DNA from: Ezakiella coagulans
GTDB taxonomy: Bacteria > Bacillota > Clostridia > Tissierellales > Peptoniphilaceae
DNA length: 64,000 bases
Direction: 5' to 3'
NCBI RefSeq assembly: GCF_003096635.1
Contig: NZ_QEKV01000006.1
Location: forward strand, 51,011 to 115,010
The notes beneath the pieces were generated by a model. That model made no database searches. It saw only the letters and a program-made list of their open reading frames with translations, and was not told the origin of the DNA. Below, piece after piece: positions 7,413 to 17,143 of the stretch. Within the stretch, counting starts at the first letter, position 1, and every line of letters begins with the position of its first letter. The position numbers and the translations under genes were made by a program.

Positions 7413-9312
7413 GTAATAGCCTCTCAATAAATCTCACTTCATCGACGATTGTGAAAATATTTTTCCCTTGCGGAGATGTTAAAGAGTTCTTCGAATTTAA
7501 AACATCATATAAAATCTGTTTGATTTCATTAACATTCGCAAGTCTAGAACTGTTAGATGCAATTTTACTTAGACTAGAAATAAGCGACTTTTCTGTAATA
7601 TTTTTATGATTATTTCCACCTTCTATCGTGTACACCAAATCATCAAAATTGCTTTTTATAAATTTATCACTTATGAGAGAAGGCACTCCATGCAATACAA
7701 CTGTATTCTCGCCCATAATTGAAATATCGAAACCCAATTCACTCAAAATCTCAATATTTTCTTCAATTTTTTCCAATGTTCCGCGATCATAGTTATAAAC
7801 AAATGGCTCTAAAACAGTTTGCGTTCCAACAGATTTATTTGCATAATCAGAATTTATTTTATCATACAAAGATCTCTCAATTGCATTTTTTATATTAACC
7901 ACAATCATACAGTTTTTAGGTTTATTTTCAATCAAAAAGTAATTATTAAAAACTATTCCAAGTGGAATATTAAAATTCCACATTCCATCAATTGGAAGCA
8001 AAGTTTCAATACTCGTCTCTGTATTTTTGATAACTTCTTCTTTTTTAACAACCATATTAGGGATTTCAAACTGAAAATCAGAATCTATAATTTCATCCGA
8101 ATCATTATCTGTTTCAAATTTATAATCATTTCCATCATCAGCAGCAGTCTCAATATTATAATAATCCATATTTAAGCTGCTCTTTATATTTTGAGGCGAA
8201 TTTTTAACTGAATCTTCAGCATCATCCATTTGCTGATTCTCCAAAGATATTTCTTCATCATTAACTTCTTCGTCTTCCACAGTAAAAGAAATGCTTTCTT
8301 CACTTGAAGCACTCACAACGTCTTTATTTGATTTTAAAACTTCATAAATTGAACTTTCAACTAAATATTTAACCTTGTCAAAATCATTAAACTTAACAAA
8401 TTTTTTCGAAGGATGAATATTGACATCAACTGAATTTTTTGGCACTGTTAGAAAAATAAAATAAACCGGTCTTCTGTTTTTGGGAATTATTCCATAATAA
8501 ATACCGTCTATTAATTTCTCGAGCTCTTTATTCTCTGTAATTCTGCCATTTACAAACAAAAGAGACTTGTTTTGTCCTACAGTTGAATTGTCACTGTTTC
8601 CAATTAGACCATAGACTTTATAATCGTCAAATGTTTTATCGATCTCAATTGTCTTTGTAGCAGTGTTTAAATCATAAACTTCCAAAATCGTCGTTTTAAG
8701 ATTACCTGAACCACTTGTATTAATCACCGTTCTACCATTTGATATAAGTCTGAAGGATGTGCTGTAATAAGCGACTGCCATGGTTTCAATAAGAGATATT
8801 ATTTGATTTTCTTCAGTTCTGTCCGACGCAAGAAAGTCGCGTCTCACTGGCATATTTTTAAAAAGATTCGAAGACTCAATAGTAGTTCCATAGTTCGTTA
8901 CAGCCTCCCCTTTTGAAACAAATTCCCCGAAAGAATATTTTATATTAAGACCAACATTTTCTTCATGCGTCTTTGTGGAAAGCGAAACTTCCGAAACATT
9001 TTGAATAGAATTTAATGCCTCACCCCTGAATCCTCTTGTATCGAGCGAGAACAAATCTTCGAAGTTTGTAATTTTTGAAGTGAAATGCTTCTTAAAAACA
9101 TTAGGCAAATCCTCATCAAAAATCCCAGAACCGTTGTCTGTAACTCTGATATAGTCCTTCCCACCTCTTTTTATTTCAACCACAATATCCGTTGCACCGG
9201 CGTCAATGGAGTTCTCAACCAATTCTTTAATGATTGAAACAGGTCTGTTTATAATTTCACCCGCCGCAATATTTTCAATTGTCTTATTGTCGAGTTTTAT
9301 AATTTTTTTCAT
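7405..9312 (-). CDS. mutL: DNA mismatch repair protein MutL with degenerate C-terminal nuclease motifs
   Basis: A 635-residue MutL. The N-terminal GHKL ATPase is intact: KELVENSIDAGA (29-40), DNGSGI (59-64), TRGFRGEAL (92-100) and NIHPSKKFVKF (298-308). An acidic linker of roughly 330-430 follows. The C-terminal dimerisation domain is recognisable, but the metal-binding motifs of endonuclease-type MutL are not. Where DQHAxxER is expected the sequence reads NIKNAIER (473-480), and where CPHGRP is expected it reads SPQGKN (613-618). This is unusual for a Gram-positive organism, where MutL normally supplies the strand nick. It sits directly after mutS, 1 base apart. Confidence 0.95.
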   Translation of the reverse strand: MKKIIKLDNKTIENIAAGEIINRPVSIIKELVENSIDAGATDIVVEIKRGGKDYIRVTDNGSGIFDEDLPNVFKKHFTSKITNFEDLFSLDTRGFRGEALNSIQNVSEVSLSTKTHEENVGLNIKYSFGEFVSKGEAVTNYGTTIESSNLFKNMPVRRDFLASDRTEENQIISLIETMAVAYYSTSFRLISNGRTVINTSGSGNLKTTILEVYDLNTATKTIEIDKTFDDYKVYGLIGNSDNSTVGQNKSLLFVNGRITENKELEKLIDGIYYGIIPKNRRPVYFIFLTVPKNSVDVNIHPSKKFVKFNDFDKVKYLVESSIYEVLKSNKDVVSASSEESISFTVEDEEVNDEEISLENQQMDDAEDSVKNSPQNIKSSLNMDYYNIETAADDGNDYKFETDNDSDEIIDSDFQFEIPNMVVKKEEVIKNTETSIETLLPIDGMWNFNIPLGIVFNNYFLIENKPKNCMIVVNIKNAIERSLYDKINSDYANKSVGTQTVLEPFVYNYDRGTLEKIEENIEILSELGFDISIMGENTVVLHGVPSLISDKFIKSNFDDLVYTIEGGNNHKNITEKSLISSLSKIASNSSRLANVNEIKQILYDVLNSKNSLTSPQGKNIFTIVDEVRFIERLLHE

Positions 9313-9313
9313 A

Positions 9314-11890
9314 TTATTCCTTCGCTTTTTTAATAATATTGTTTATTTCCATCATAGCATCAATCGGTGTCATCGAATTTATATCAAGACTCAAAATATA
9401 ATCCCTCAATTGATTGTCTACTCCAACCGGTTCTTCCTCGTAACTGTTGTTTAAGAAATCAACTTGTCTTCCATTTCTATAATTAATTTCCGCATCTTTC
9501 TGGAATTTTCGTGCTTTTGAAATAACTTCATCCGGCAGTCCTGCAAGTTTTGCAACATGGATACCATAACTCTTTGATGTAATGCCCGGTTTAACTTTCC
9601 TCAAAAACATTATATCGTTTCCTTCTTCTTTAATTGTAAGAGTAAGATTGAAAATTATGTTTGAAAGCGATTCCAAATTGGACAATTCTTGATAGTGAGT
9701 TGAAAACAAAGTAAAAGCTTTAACTCTATCAGTTATATATAAAACAACCGCTTTTGCAATCGCCATTCCGTCAAATGTGCTTGTGCCTCTGCCGACTTCA
9801 TCTAAAATTATAAGTGAATTTTTTGTGGCATTCTTCAAAATATAGCTTACTTCGCTCATTTCAACCATAAATGTAGACTTTCCGGAATATAGCGAATCAC
9901 TTGCTCCTATTCTTGTAAATATTTTATCCACAACACTCAAATCGCCTGAATCCGCAGGAATAAACGATCCGATTTGTGCCATTATTTGTATTATGGCAAC
10001 CATTCTCATATATGTGGACTTACCACTCATGTTAGGACCTGTTATTATCGCAACTCTGTCGAGCGAATTTAAGTTCACGTCGTTTGGTATAAACTCTTCC
10101 AACCCATTCATCATTTCTATAACCGGGTGTCTGGCGTTTACAAGCTCTATTCTAGACTCTGTGTTAAACTTCGGTCTGATATACCTATTCTCTCTTGCAA
10201 CCGTACTAAGAGCAATATAGACGTCAATTTCAGCGAGATCAAATGCAAGCTTCTTTAAAGATGGAATGAACTCCATAAATGAATCCAACATCTCAAAATA
10301 TATATTTTTTTCTAGTGCAAGTGCAATACTTGAAGAATTTAATACATTGTACTCAATCTCTCTAAGCTTTTTCGTCTTATATCTTTCTGCATTCTTTAAA
10401 GTTTGAGTTCTTTCAAACTCATCAGAAACCTTGTCCGCTTGTCCCTTTGAGACCTCAATATAATAGCCGGCAAGTTTATTGTATTTAATCCTTAAAGTTT
10501 TTATATCCGTCTTTGCTCTTAGCTCATTTTCATAATTAATAAGTTTATCGGTAATTTCGGTCTTGTCGTCTCTTATTTCGTCGAGCTCACTGTTGTATCC
10601 GTGTCTAATAACATAACCGTCATTTATTGACATCGACGGTTCATCAGCTATTGCATCTTGAAGTTTCTTATAAATCTCTTTGTGCTCATCCAGGTCTGAA
10701 AGTCTTTTCATGGCATCTGAACCAAGTGCAGAGATTTCATCTTTAATGAGCGGAATGATTCGAAGTGTTTCTTTTAGATTCAATAAATCCTGCGGAGAAG
10801 CGGATTTTTCAGAAATCTTTGACGCAATTCTTTCTATGTCAAAAGTCTTAGATAATAAATTTTTAATAGTTTCCGCTTCAATAGGATTGTTGTAAAAAAC
10901 TTCCACAACATTTTGTCTATAAGATATCTCGCGAATATCTTTTAACGGTCTTTCGATAATAGCCTTGAGTCTTCTTGCACCTTTCGATGTTATAGTCTTG
11001 TCCAAAATCGAAAGTAGACTTCCCTTCTTAGTGTTATCGGTAATGTTTTTTGAAAGCTCAAGATTTCTTATAGCACTCTCGTCGAGCTCAAGATATTTTG
11101 AAATATCATATGAAATAATACTATCTATATGTTTTAAATTTATATTTTTATTTTCAAATAAATATTTAAACAAATTTAAAATAGAAAATCTTAAATTTAC
11201 AATATTTTTTTGTGCATTAATATCTATTCCAGTAAATTCTGAAATCTTTTCTTTTATTTCTTCAAAATTCGGCACTTCATTTTTAAGAACTGTATAATAA
11301 CCGAGCTCTTTAAATTTGGAATATAGTTTAACGTCATTTACAATTATTTCTTTCGGATGTATCCTCATAACCTCATCATAAATGCTCTTAAAAGAATCAA
11401 ACACAAAATCATTTGAAACATAAAGTTCCCCTGTCGAAATATCAGCATATGCAATTGAAATATTTTCGTCTACATAAATTGACGCCAAAAAATTGTTGTC
11501 ATCATCAGATAAATACTCCGTATCTATTATGGTGCCAGGAGTATAAATTTTTATTATTCCTCTTTCGACAAGTGCCTTCCCTTGCCCCGGCTCTTCCAAT
11601 TGCTCGCAAATTGCGACCTTGTAATTATTTTCTATTAATTTTTTTACATAAGTAAGCGATGCGTGATGCGGCACTCCACACATCGGTGCTCTCTCCTCAA
11701 GACCGCAGTCCCTTCCGGTGAGAGCAAGCCCCAAAACTCTCGAGGCTTCTATTGCATCGTCAAAAAACATCTCATAAAAATCACCGATTCTATACATCAA
11801 AATAGAATCCAATGCCTGATCTTTTATGGATGCGTATTGCCTCATCATTGGCGTTAACTTTTCTTTGTCTATGCTTTCAAATAAACTCAT
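9314..11890 (-). CDS. mutS: DNA mismatch repair protein MutS
   Basis: An 858-residue mismatch-recognition ATPase. The mismatch-wedge motif FYE is at residues 38-40 (GDFYEMFFDDA), followed by the connector, lever and clamp domains. The ABC-type ATPase has P-loop GPNMSGKST, Walker B SLIILDEVGRGTSTFDG and the helix-turn-helix dimer end. Length is standard for MutS1; MutS2 would lack the N-terminal domain. Its start overlaps the miaB stop by one base, and mutL follows, giving the usual mutS-mutL pair. Confidence 0.98.
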   Translation of the reverse strand: MSLFESIDKEKLTPMMRQYASIKDQALDSILMYRIGDFYEMFFDDAIEASRVLGLALTGRDCGLEERAPMCGVPHHASLTYVKKLIENNYKVAICEQLEEPGQGKALVERGIIKIYTPGTIIDTEYLSDDDNNFLASIYVDENISIAYADISTGELYVSNDFVFDSFKSIYDEVMRIHPKEIIVNDVKLYSKFKELGYYTVLKNEVPNFEEIKEKISEFTGIDINAQKNIVNLRFSILNLFKYLFENKNINLKHIDSIISYDISKYLELDESAIRNLELSKNITDNTKKGSLLSILDKTITSKGARRLKAIIERPLKDIREISYRQNVVEVFYNNPIEAETIKNLLSKTFDIERIASKISEKSASPQDLLNLKETLRIIPLIKDEISALGSDAMKRLSDLDEHKEIYKKLQDAIADEPSMSINDGYVIRHGYNSELDEIRDDKTEITDKLINYENELRAKTDIKTLRIKYNKLAGYYIEVSKGQADKVSDEFERTQTLKNAERYKTKKLREIEYNVLNSSSIALALEKNIYFEMLDSFMEFIPSLKKLAFDLAEIDVYIALSTVARENRYIRPKFNTESRIELVNARHPVIEMMNGLEEFIPNDVNLNSLDRVAIITGPNMSGKSTYMRMVAIIQIMAQIGSFIPADSGDLSVVDKIFTRIGASDSLYSGKSTFMVEMSEVSYILKNATKNSLIILDEVGRGTSTFDGMAIAKAVVLYITDRVKAFTLFSTHYQELSNLESLSNIIFNLTLTIKEEGNDIMFLRKVKPGITSKSYGIHVAKLAGLPDEVISKARKFQKDAEINYRNGRQVDFLNNSYEEEPVGVDNQLRDYILSLDINSMTPIDAMMEINNIIKKAKE

Positions 11891-13200
11891 TAAACCATCC
11901 GTCCAAAACTTGTAAAAGTATTAATCTTCTCTATTTCAACCTCAACAATTTTTCCGATATCTTCCCTATCTCCTTCAAAAACGACAAGACGTCCATAAGG
12001 ATTTCTTCCCTCGAGTGTGTGCTCAGTTTCATTATATGATTCAACCAAAACCTCATATCGATTTCCAATTGTACCTTCGTGATTTTCCAGCTGAATGCTA
12101 TTCATTAAATCGGTCAATCGATTGAATCTATCTTTCAGAATACTATCATCTATTTCTTTAAGCTTCGCCGCTGGTGTATTTGGTCTTGGGCTGAAAATAA
12201 ATGTAAATGCACTGTCATACCTAACTTTTTTGACGATATCCAAAGTCTTTTCGAAATCTTCTTCCGTCTCTGTCGGGTATCCGACAATAATATCTGTTGA
12301 AAGCGAAATGTCTGGTCGAATCTGTTTTACCTTGTCGACAATATACATATACTTTTCAATATCATAATGCCTGTTCATATCCTTTAAAACCTTATCCGAG
12401 CCTGATTGAATCGGAAGATGAAGCTGAGGCATGAGCTTGTCAAGTTTTCCATAAAGCTCCAAAAAATCATCAGTTATATCTCTCGGATGCGGAGTCATAA
12501 ACCTTATTCTCTTTAAATCTCTAATCTTATTAAGTTCGACAAGAAGCTCGGCAAAACTTCTTCTGGGCGTCAAAGTCTTACCAAAAGAATTTACATTTTG
12601 CCCAAGAAGCATTATTTCCTTAACTCCGTCTTGAACCAAAAACTTGACCTCATCAACTATATCTTCTACAGTCCTAGAAGTCTCTCTTCCTCTTGTATAA
12701 GGCACGATGCAATATGTGCAGAAATTATTGCATCCATAAGTAATATTTACAAATGACTTGTATTTAAAAGGCCTTATTGCATCAAAAGTTTTATCTGTAT
12801 ATTCATTTTTTTCAAGAACTTCGACAATTCGTTCTCCGGTTGCAAGATGCCTCTCAAGTAAACTTCTAAAATTATCTATATTATTTGTTCCAAATATAAT
12901 CTTTACGTTTTTAAATTTAGATATAATCTCATTTCTAATTTCTTCAGACTGCATCATACAGCCACAAATGCAAATAATTTTTTCATCATATTTTTCATTG
13001 CCTTTGAGCCATCCCAAATTACCATAAACTTTATTTTCTGCATTTTTTCTTATTGCACAAGTATTAAAAATAATAATTTTAGCTTCATCAACTTCTTCAG
13101 TAGGCTCATAACCCATTTCTTCCAAATCATATTTTAAAATTTCAGAATCATGTTCATTCATCTGACAGCCGTATGTTTTTATAATATACTTCTCTTTCAA
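11890..13200 (-). CDS. miaB: tRNA-2-methylthio-N6-dimethylallyladenosine synthase
   Basis: A 436-residue radical-SAM methylthiotransferase that converts i6A37 to ms2i6A37. An N-terminal UPF0004 domain (TYGCQMNEHDSE; further cysteines in NTCAIR and CICGCM) binds the auxiliary cluster. The radical-SAM motif is CNNFCTYC within YGCNNFCTYCIVPYTRGRE, and a C-terminal TRAM domain follows. The TTG at 13200 is chosen because AGGGTGAT lies at the right distance; the longer frame has no site. It is the first gene of the miaB-mutS-mutL-miaA operon. Confidence 0.95.
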   Translation of the reverse strand: MKEKYIIKTYGCQMNEHDSEILKYDLEEMGYEPTEEVDEAKIIIFNTCAIRKNAENKVYGNLGWLKGNEKYDEKIICICGCMMQSEEIRNEIISKFKNVKIIFGTNNIDNFRSLLERHLATGERIVEVLEKNEYTDKTFDAIRPFKYKSFVNITYGCNNFCTYCIVPYTRGRETSRTVEDIVDEVKFLVQDGVKEIMLLGQNVNSFGKTLTPRRSFAELLVELNKIRDLKRIRFMTPHPRDITDDFLELYGKLDKLMPQLHLPIQSGSDKVLKDMNRHYDIEKYMYIVDKVKQIRPDISLSTDIIVGYPTETEEDFEKTLDIVKKVRYDSAFTFIFSPRPNTPAAKLKEIDDSILKDRFNRLTDLMNSIQLENHEGTIGNRYEVLVESYNETEHTLEGRNPYGRLVVFEGDREDIGKIVEVEIEKINTFTSFGRMV

Positions 13201-13221
13201 TATAATATCACCCTTAAATAA

Positions 13222-13246
13222 TAATAAAGCTGCCAAAAAGGCAGCT
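13222..13246 (-). terminator. terminator after the ispH-rpsA gene
   Basis: The perfect 7-bp stem AGCTGCC/GGCAGCT with a 5-base loop is followed on the minus strand by TTTATTATT. It sits between the rpsA end and the miaB start. Confidence 0.85.
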
Positions 13247-13272
13247 ATTTATTTTATTAACTTCGTTTAAAA

Positions 13273-15579
13273 TTATTCTTCGCTATTTTGAGCAGCTTCG
13301 CCTTCTGATGTATTATCATCTAAATTTAAAGCCATTTTCTTTAATTCTCCAAGAATTTCACTATCAATCAATGGATTGTCGATAGGATTTGAATCAGCTT
13401 TTTCTTCTTTTTTGTTTTCATTTGCTGTCTTTCTAGGAGCTCTTTCTCTTCTTGGCTTTCTTTCACGTTTTTCTTCTTCAGGTTCTGTTAAAGCACGAAT
13501 ACTCAATGAAATCTTTTGATTGTCTTTGATATCTGTAATCTTTGCTTCAACTTCTTGACCAATATTTAAAATATCAGAAGGTTTTTCAATATGTTCTCTG
13601 CAGATTTGTGAAATGTGAATAAGTCCATCAATTCCTTCACCTAATCTTACGAAAGCACCAAATTCCGGCATAGAAACAACAGTTCCTTTTACAACATCGC
13701 CGACTTTGTTATTGTTCTTGAATACTTCCCATGGATCTTCAGTTGTTTGTTTTAGTCCTAAAGAAATACGATTCTTTTCTCTATCAAAGCCTAATACTAA
13801 AACTTCAACTTCATCACCAACGCTCAAAACTTCTTTTGGATCTCTTACTCTGTTCCAAGCTAAATCAGTTATGTGAATTAATCCGTCAACTCCTCCAAGG
13901 TCTACAAAAGCACCAAAGTTAGTCAAACGCATAACTTTACCTTTTCTAAGTTGTCCTTCTTCTACACCTGACCAAAATTCATCTTGTTCTTTTTGAATTC
14001 TAGCTTTTTCTAATTCTCTTCTTGAAACAACACAACGTCTCTTAGATTTATCAAAATCTATAATTTCAACTTTTACAGTCTCACCAACAAGACTTGATAA
14101 ATCTCTTCTAAATCTATCAAAAGAATGGCTTGCAGGCATAAATGCACGCGCACCCTTATACTCAACGATTAATCCGCCTTTTGTTTGTTCTTTTACAAAA
14201 ACTTCAATTGGCTCTTTTGCTTCAAACTTTTCCTCTAACTCATTCCAAGCTTGAACATCTTTGATCCTTCTAAGGCTCAATACTACATTGCCTTCTCCAT
14301 CATCGACCTTAACAATATAAACATCGATTTGGTCTCCAGCCTTGTATTCTGTTCTTGGATCGGTTAGATCTGTTGGTAGTTCATCTCTGTCAATAATTCC
14401 GTCAGATCTATAGTTAATATTAACCATAATTTGACTTTCGGTTACGTAAAGTACAGTGCCTTGGACAATTTGTCCTCTTTTGATACGTGTGAATGTATCA
14501 TCAATCTTTGCCATCATTTCGGCATGGTCTTGTTCGTTGACTGCATTGTTAGACGCATTTTCTGTTGTTTCGGTTGAAACTTTTTCGTTTTCGTTAATCA
14601 TAGTTGACTCTCCTTTATCATTGTGGTTAAAAGAATCTGTTACTGTGTCTTTAGATGGAATACTTGCATCTGTTTTATTAGATTCATGATTCTCTATTGG
14701 GTCATTGTTTGCAACTATCTTATCCGAAGCTACATTGTTCTCACCGAGATCAATACTATCTTTGTTATTAATGTCGTTTAACACTCTAACAGCCTCCTTA
14801 ATAATCCAGTCCGGAGTAGATGCTCCAGCTGAGATTCCAATACTATTATACATTGAAATTGAAGATAAATCAAGGGAAAAAACATCATTTGCAAAATAAT
14901 ATGGAAAATTTTTTTCTTTTAATATATTGCATAATTCCTTAGTGTTGTTTGAATTCTTTGAACCAAATATAATAATAGCTTCAACTTCTTTTGTTAGATC
15001 TATTAAACTCTTTCTTCGCTTAGAAGATGCACCGCAAATAGAATTAAAAACTTTAACATTGTTGCCGAATTTGTCACAAATAGTCTCAGTTAATAAATCT
15101 GCTTTTTGGTAATTAAGAGTTGTTTGCATTGTAACAAAATATAACTTATCCTTTAAATTCTGAATCTCTTCAGGCGAATTTACAACAATACAACTTTTTA
15201 CTTGAGATTTTGTAGCAATAACTTCAGGATGAAATGGATCACCAAAAATTATATTTGTATATCCTTCATTCTCTTTTTCAATCATTTTATTATAAATATT
15301 TAATAAAATCGGGCAAGTTGTATCAATAAGTTCATAACTTTTCGATAATTCTTCTTTTTCTTCTTTAATCGTGCCGTGACTTCTTAAAATGATTTTGTCA
15401 AAATTACCTTTAACATCAAACTCTTTTATTCCGTGCTCGTACAGATTGTTTTGTACATCCTGATTATGAACAAGTTGACCTATTATTGCTGTTGTAGAAG
15501 ATGCATTTGAAATTGCCAAATCGTATGCTCTTTTTACACCAAAACAAAAACCAAGTTCATTAGCTACAACAACTTTCAT
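13273..15579 (-). CDS. ispH: fused HMB-PP reductase (IspH) and ribosomal protein S1
   Basis: A single uninterrupted 768-codon gene. Residues 1-275 are IspH, the last enzyme of the MEP isoprenoid pathway, with the three cluster cysteines C12 (GFCFGV), C89 (DTTCP) and C182 (SICGAS) and the active-site glutamate in HPEV (E119). A low-complexity linker rich in Asn, Asp, Thr and Glu (about 276-350) joins it to four S1 RNA-binding repeats, beginning near IKRGQIVQGTV, EPIEVFVKEQ, EGQLRKGKVM and VGDVVKGTVV. A basic then acidic tail (RERKPRRERAPRK) ends the protein. The same fusion is known in clostridia. It overlaps plsC by one base. The prenyl synthase encoded at 26062-26904 can use the IspH product. 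Confidence 0.97.
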   Translation of the reverse strand: MKVVVANELGFCFGVKRAYDLAISNASSTTAIIGQLVHNQDVQNNLYEHGIKEFDVKGNFDKIILRSHGTIKEEKEELSKSYELIDTTCPILLNIYNKMIEKENEGYTNIIFGDPFHPEVIATKSQVKSCIVVNSPEEIQNLKDKLYFVTMQTTLNYQKADLLTETICDKFGNNVKVFNSICGASSKRRKSLIDLTKEVEAIIIFGSKNSNNTKELCNILKEKNFPYYFANDVFSLDLSSISMYNSIGISAGASTPDWIIKEAVRVLNDINNKDSIDLGENNVASDKIVANNDPIENHESNKTDASIPSKDTVTDSFNHNDKGESTMINENEKVSTETTENASNNAVNEQDHAEMMAKIDDTFTRIKRGQIVQGTVLYVTESQIMVNINYRSDGIIDRDELPTDLTDPRTEYKAGDQIDVYIVKVDDGEGNVVLSLRRIKDVQAWNELEEKFEAKEPIEVFVKEQTKGGLIVEYKGARAFMPASHSFDRFRRDLSSLVGETVKVEIIDFDKSKRRCVVSRRELEKARIQKEQDEFWSGVEEGQLRKGKVMRLTNFGAFVDLGGVDGLIHITDLAWNRVRDPKEVLSVGDEVEVLVLGFDREKNRISLGLKQTTEDPWEVFKNNNKVGDVVKGTVVSMPEFGAFVRLGEGIDGLIHISQICREHIEKPSDILNIGQEVEAKITDIKDNQKISLSIRALTEPEEEKRERKPRRERAPRKTANENKKEEKADSNPIDNPLIDSEILGELKKMALNLDDNTSEGEAAQNSEE

Positions 15580-16145
15580 TAGCCAAGCTCCTTGATCTGT
15601 TTTATAATTTCTTTACTCCACAATTCATGGTTTTCTTTTTGAGAAAGATTTTCGTCGACTCGTGGTTCAATTTCGTCACCAAAATAAATATCAACTTTAG
15701 AAAATGCTTTATAAGTTGAAACAATTTTAACCGGAATTACATTTGAGTTCGCTTTAAAAGCAATTAGAGCCACCCCACTTTTGACATCGCTTTCCTTCAG
15801 CTCGGCAAGCCTTGTTCCTTGTGGGAAAATACCAAGGACTTCATCATTTTCCAAAACTTCTATACATTGTTTTATAGTTTTAATACTTGGCTTTTTTCTA
15901 TCCACAGGTATTACATCTTGCGAATATAAAATCTTTGCAAGTAATTTGTTTTTAAACAATTCCTTTTTTGCCAAAAAATGTATGTGTCTCGGAAAATTCA
16001 AATATAAAAAAACCGAGTCCCAATTTGATTTGTGATTTGGGCAAATTATAACTCTACCATCTGTCGGAATTTTATCAATGTCATGAAGTTTAACTCTAAA
16101 AAAAATATTAACAAAAGTTTTAACAAGCCAAACTATTGCTTTCAT
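15579..16145 (-). CDS. plsC: 1-acyl-sn-glycerol-3-phosphate acyltransferase
   Basis: A 188-residue membrane-associated acyltransferase of phosphatidic acid synthesis. The catalytic HX4D motif is NHKSNWD, and the phosphate-binding block reads FPQGTR rather than the usual FPEGTR. The N-terminal hydrophobic stretch MKAIVWLVKTFVNIFF likely anchors it. It lies directly after cmk and overlaps the start of ispH-rpsA by one base. The cmk-plsC-ispH-rpsA order is common in clostridia. Confidence 0.93.
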   Translation of the reverse strand: MKAIVWLVKTFVNIFFRVKLHDIDKIPTDGRVIICPNHKSNWDSVFLYLNFPRHIHFLAKKELFKNKLLAKILYSQDVIPVDRKKPSIKTIKQCIEVLENDEVLGIFPQGTRLAELKESDVKSGVALIAFKANSNVIPVKIVSTYKAFSKVDIYFGDEIEPRVDENLSQKENHELWSKEIIKQIKELG

Positions 16146-16790
16146 TTATTCAAGTCCCCTAATAATTCTTGTGATTTTTTGAAGTGATTCTTTCACAGAG
16201 TCGTTTGTAGTATCAATTATTATAGCATTTTCAGGAACACATAAAGGGCTATACTCTCTATTCTTATCTCTGTCATCCCTAACTTTTAAATCATCTCTCA
16301 CTTCTGAGACAGCAATATCAGACTCAGGATTTTTTCTTTTTATTTGAAGAATTCTTCTGGCTGCTCTTTTTTTAATATCTGCCTCAATATAAAATTTATA
16401 ATCAGCATTTGGTAAAACGCTGCTACCGATATCTCTTCCATCAACAACAACCGATGTCCTTTTTGCAATTTTTTTAATTATTTCATCAACATATTTTCTA
16501 ATAAAAGGATAAGTTGCGATTTTACTACTGAGCTCAGTAACTTCAATAGTTCTGATTTCGCTTTTTAATCTCTTTCCATTTAGCATAACTCCATTTTTTG
16601 CATAACTGATTTTTATATTTTCTAAACTATTTTCATAGTCTTCAGCTGAAATATTACTTGTAAAAAAATAATAAGCTATTGCTCTGTAAATAGAGCCGGA
16701 GTCAATATGTGTGAAATTCATAACTTTTGCAAGTCTTTTTGCCAATGTGCTTTTGCCTGAACCGGATGGTCCATCAAGTGTTATAATCAT
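16146..16790 (-). CDS. cmk: cytidylate kinase
   Basis: A 214-residue kinase phosphorylating CMP and dCMP with ATP. The P-loop GPSGSGKST is at residues 6-14, the conserved HIDSGSIYRAIAYY helix binds the nucleotide, and VDGRDIGSSVLPNADYKFYI is the family signature. Arginines in the lid (KRAARRI, RDDRDKNREYSP) are present. It abuts plsC with no gap and follows aroH by one base. Confidence 0.97.
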   Translation of the reverse strand: MIITLDGPSGSGKSTLAKRLAKVMNFTHIDSGSIYRAIAYYFFTSNISAEDYENSLENIKISYAKNGVMLNGKRLKSEIRTIEVTELSSKIATYPFIRKYVDEIIKKIAKRTSVVVDGRDIGSSVLPNADYKFYIEADIKKRAARRILQIKRKNPESDIAVSEVRDDLKVRDDRDKNREYSPLCVPENAIIIDTTNDSVKESLQKITRIIRGLE

Positions 16791-16791
16791 A

Positions 16792-17142
16792 TTAATTATC
16801 CTCCTTATAGTCCGGCCTAAGGCCGACTGCTTTTTTTAGGTATACATGTTTAGGAACAATATCTTTATCAACATGCAATATAAATCTTATGCAAAGATTA
16901 AGCGCACCCTCTACATCCATTTCCTGCATCGATAAAATCGGAACATCAATGTTTGCATCCCGTATTCCGGGACCAGGGTATGCCGATCTTATATCTTTTG
17001 TGCATGTAGTTATAATTGAAATAATGTTTTTTTCATCAATTGAATTTCTTTTAACTATCTCTTGGATTAATTCTTTGGATGCTTTAAAAACCTCTTCTTT
17101 TGTATCGTTTTCAATCGTTATAGCGCCTCTTATCGCAATCAT
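16792..17142 (-). CDS. aroH: chorismate mutase, AroH type
   Basis: A 116-residue monofunctional chorismate mutase with the trimeric B. subtilis AroH fold. The conserved active-site residues are visible: Arg in MIAIRGA, Glu in QEMDVEG, Arg in CIRFILH, Tyr in KHVYLKKA, and the terminal LRPD. It converts chorismate to prephenate in Phe/Tyr synthesis. The ATG at 17142 follows GGAGG; the longer open frame upstream runs antiparallel to nothing useful and overlaps the preceding gene. No other shikimate genes are in the window. Confidence 0.93.
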   Translation of the reverse strand: MIAIRGAITIENDTKEEVFKASKELIQEIVKRNSIDEKNIISIITTCTKDIRSAYPGPGIRDANIDVPILSMQEMDVEGALNLCIRFILHVDKDIVPKHVYLKKAVGLRPDYKEDN

Positions 17143-17143
17143 A

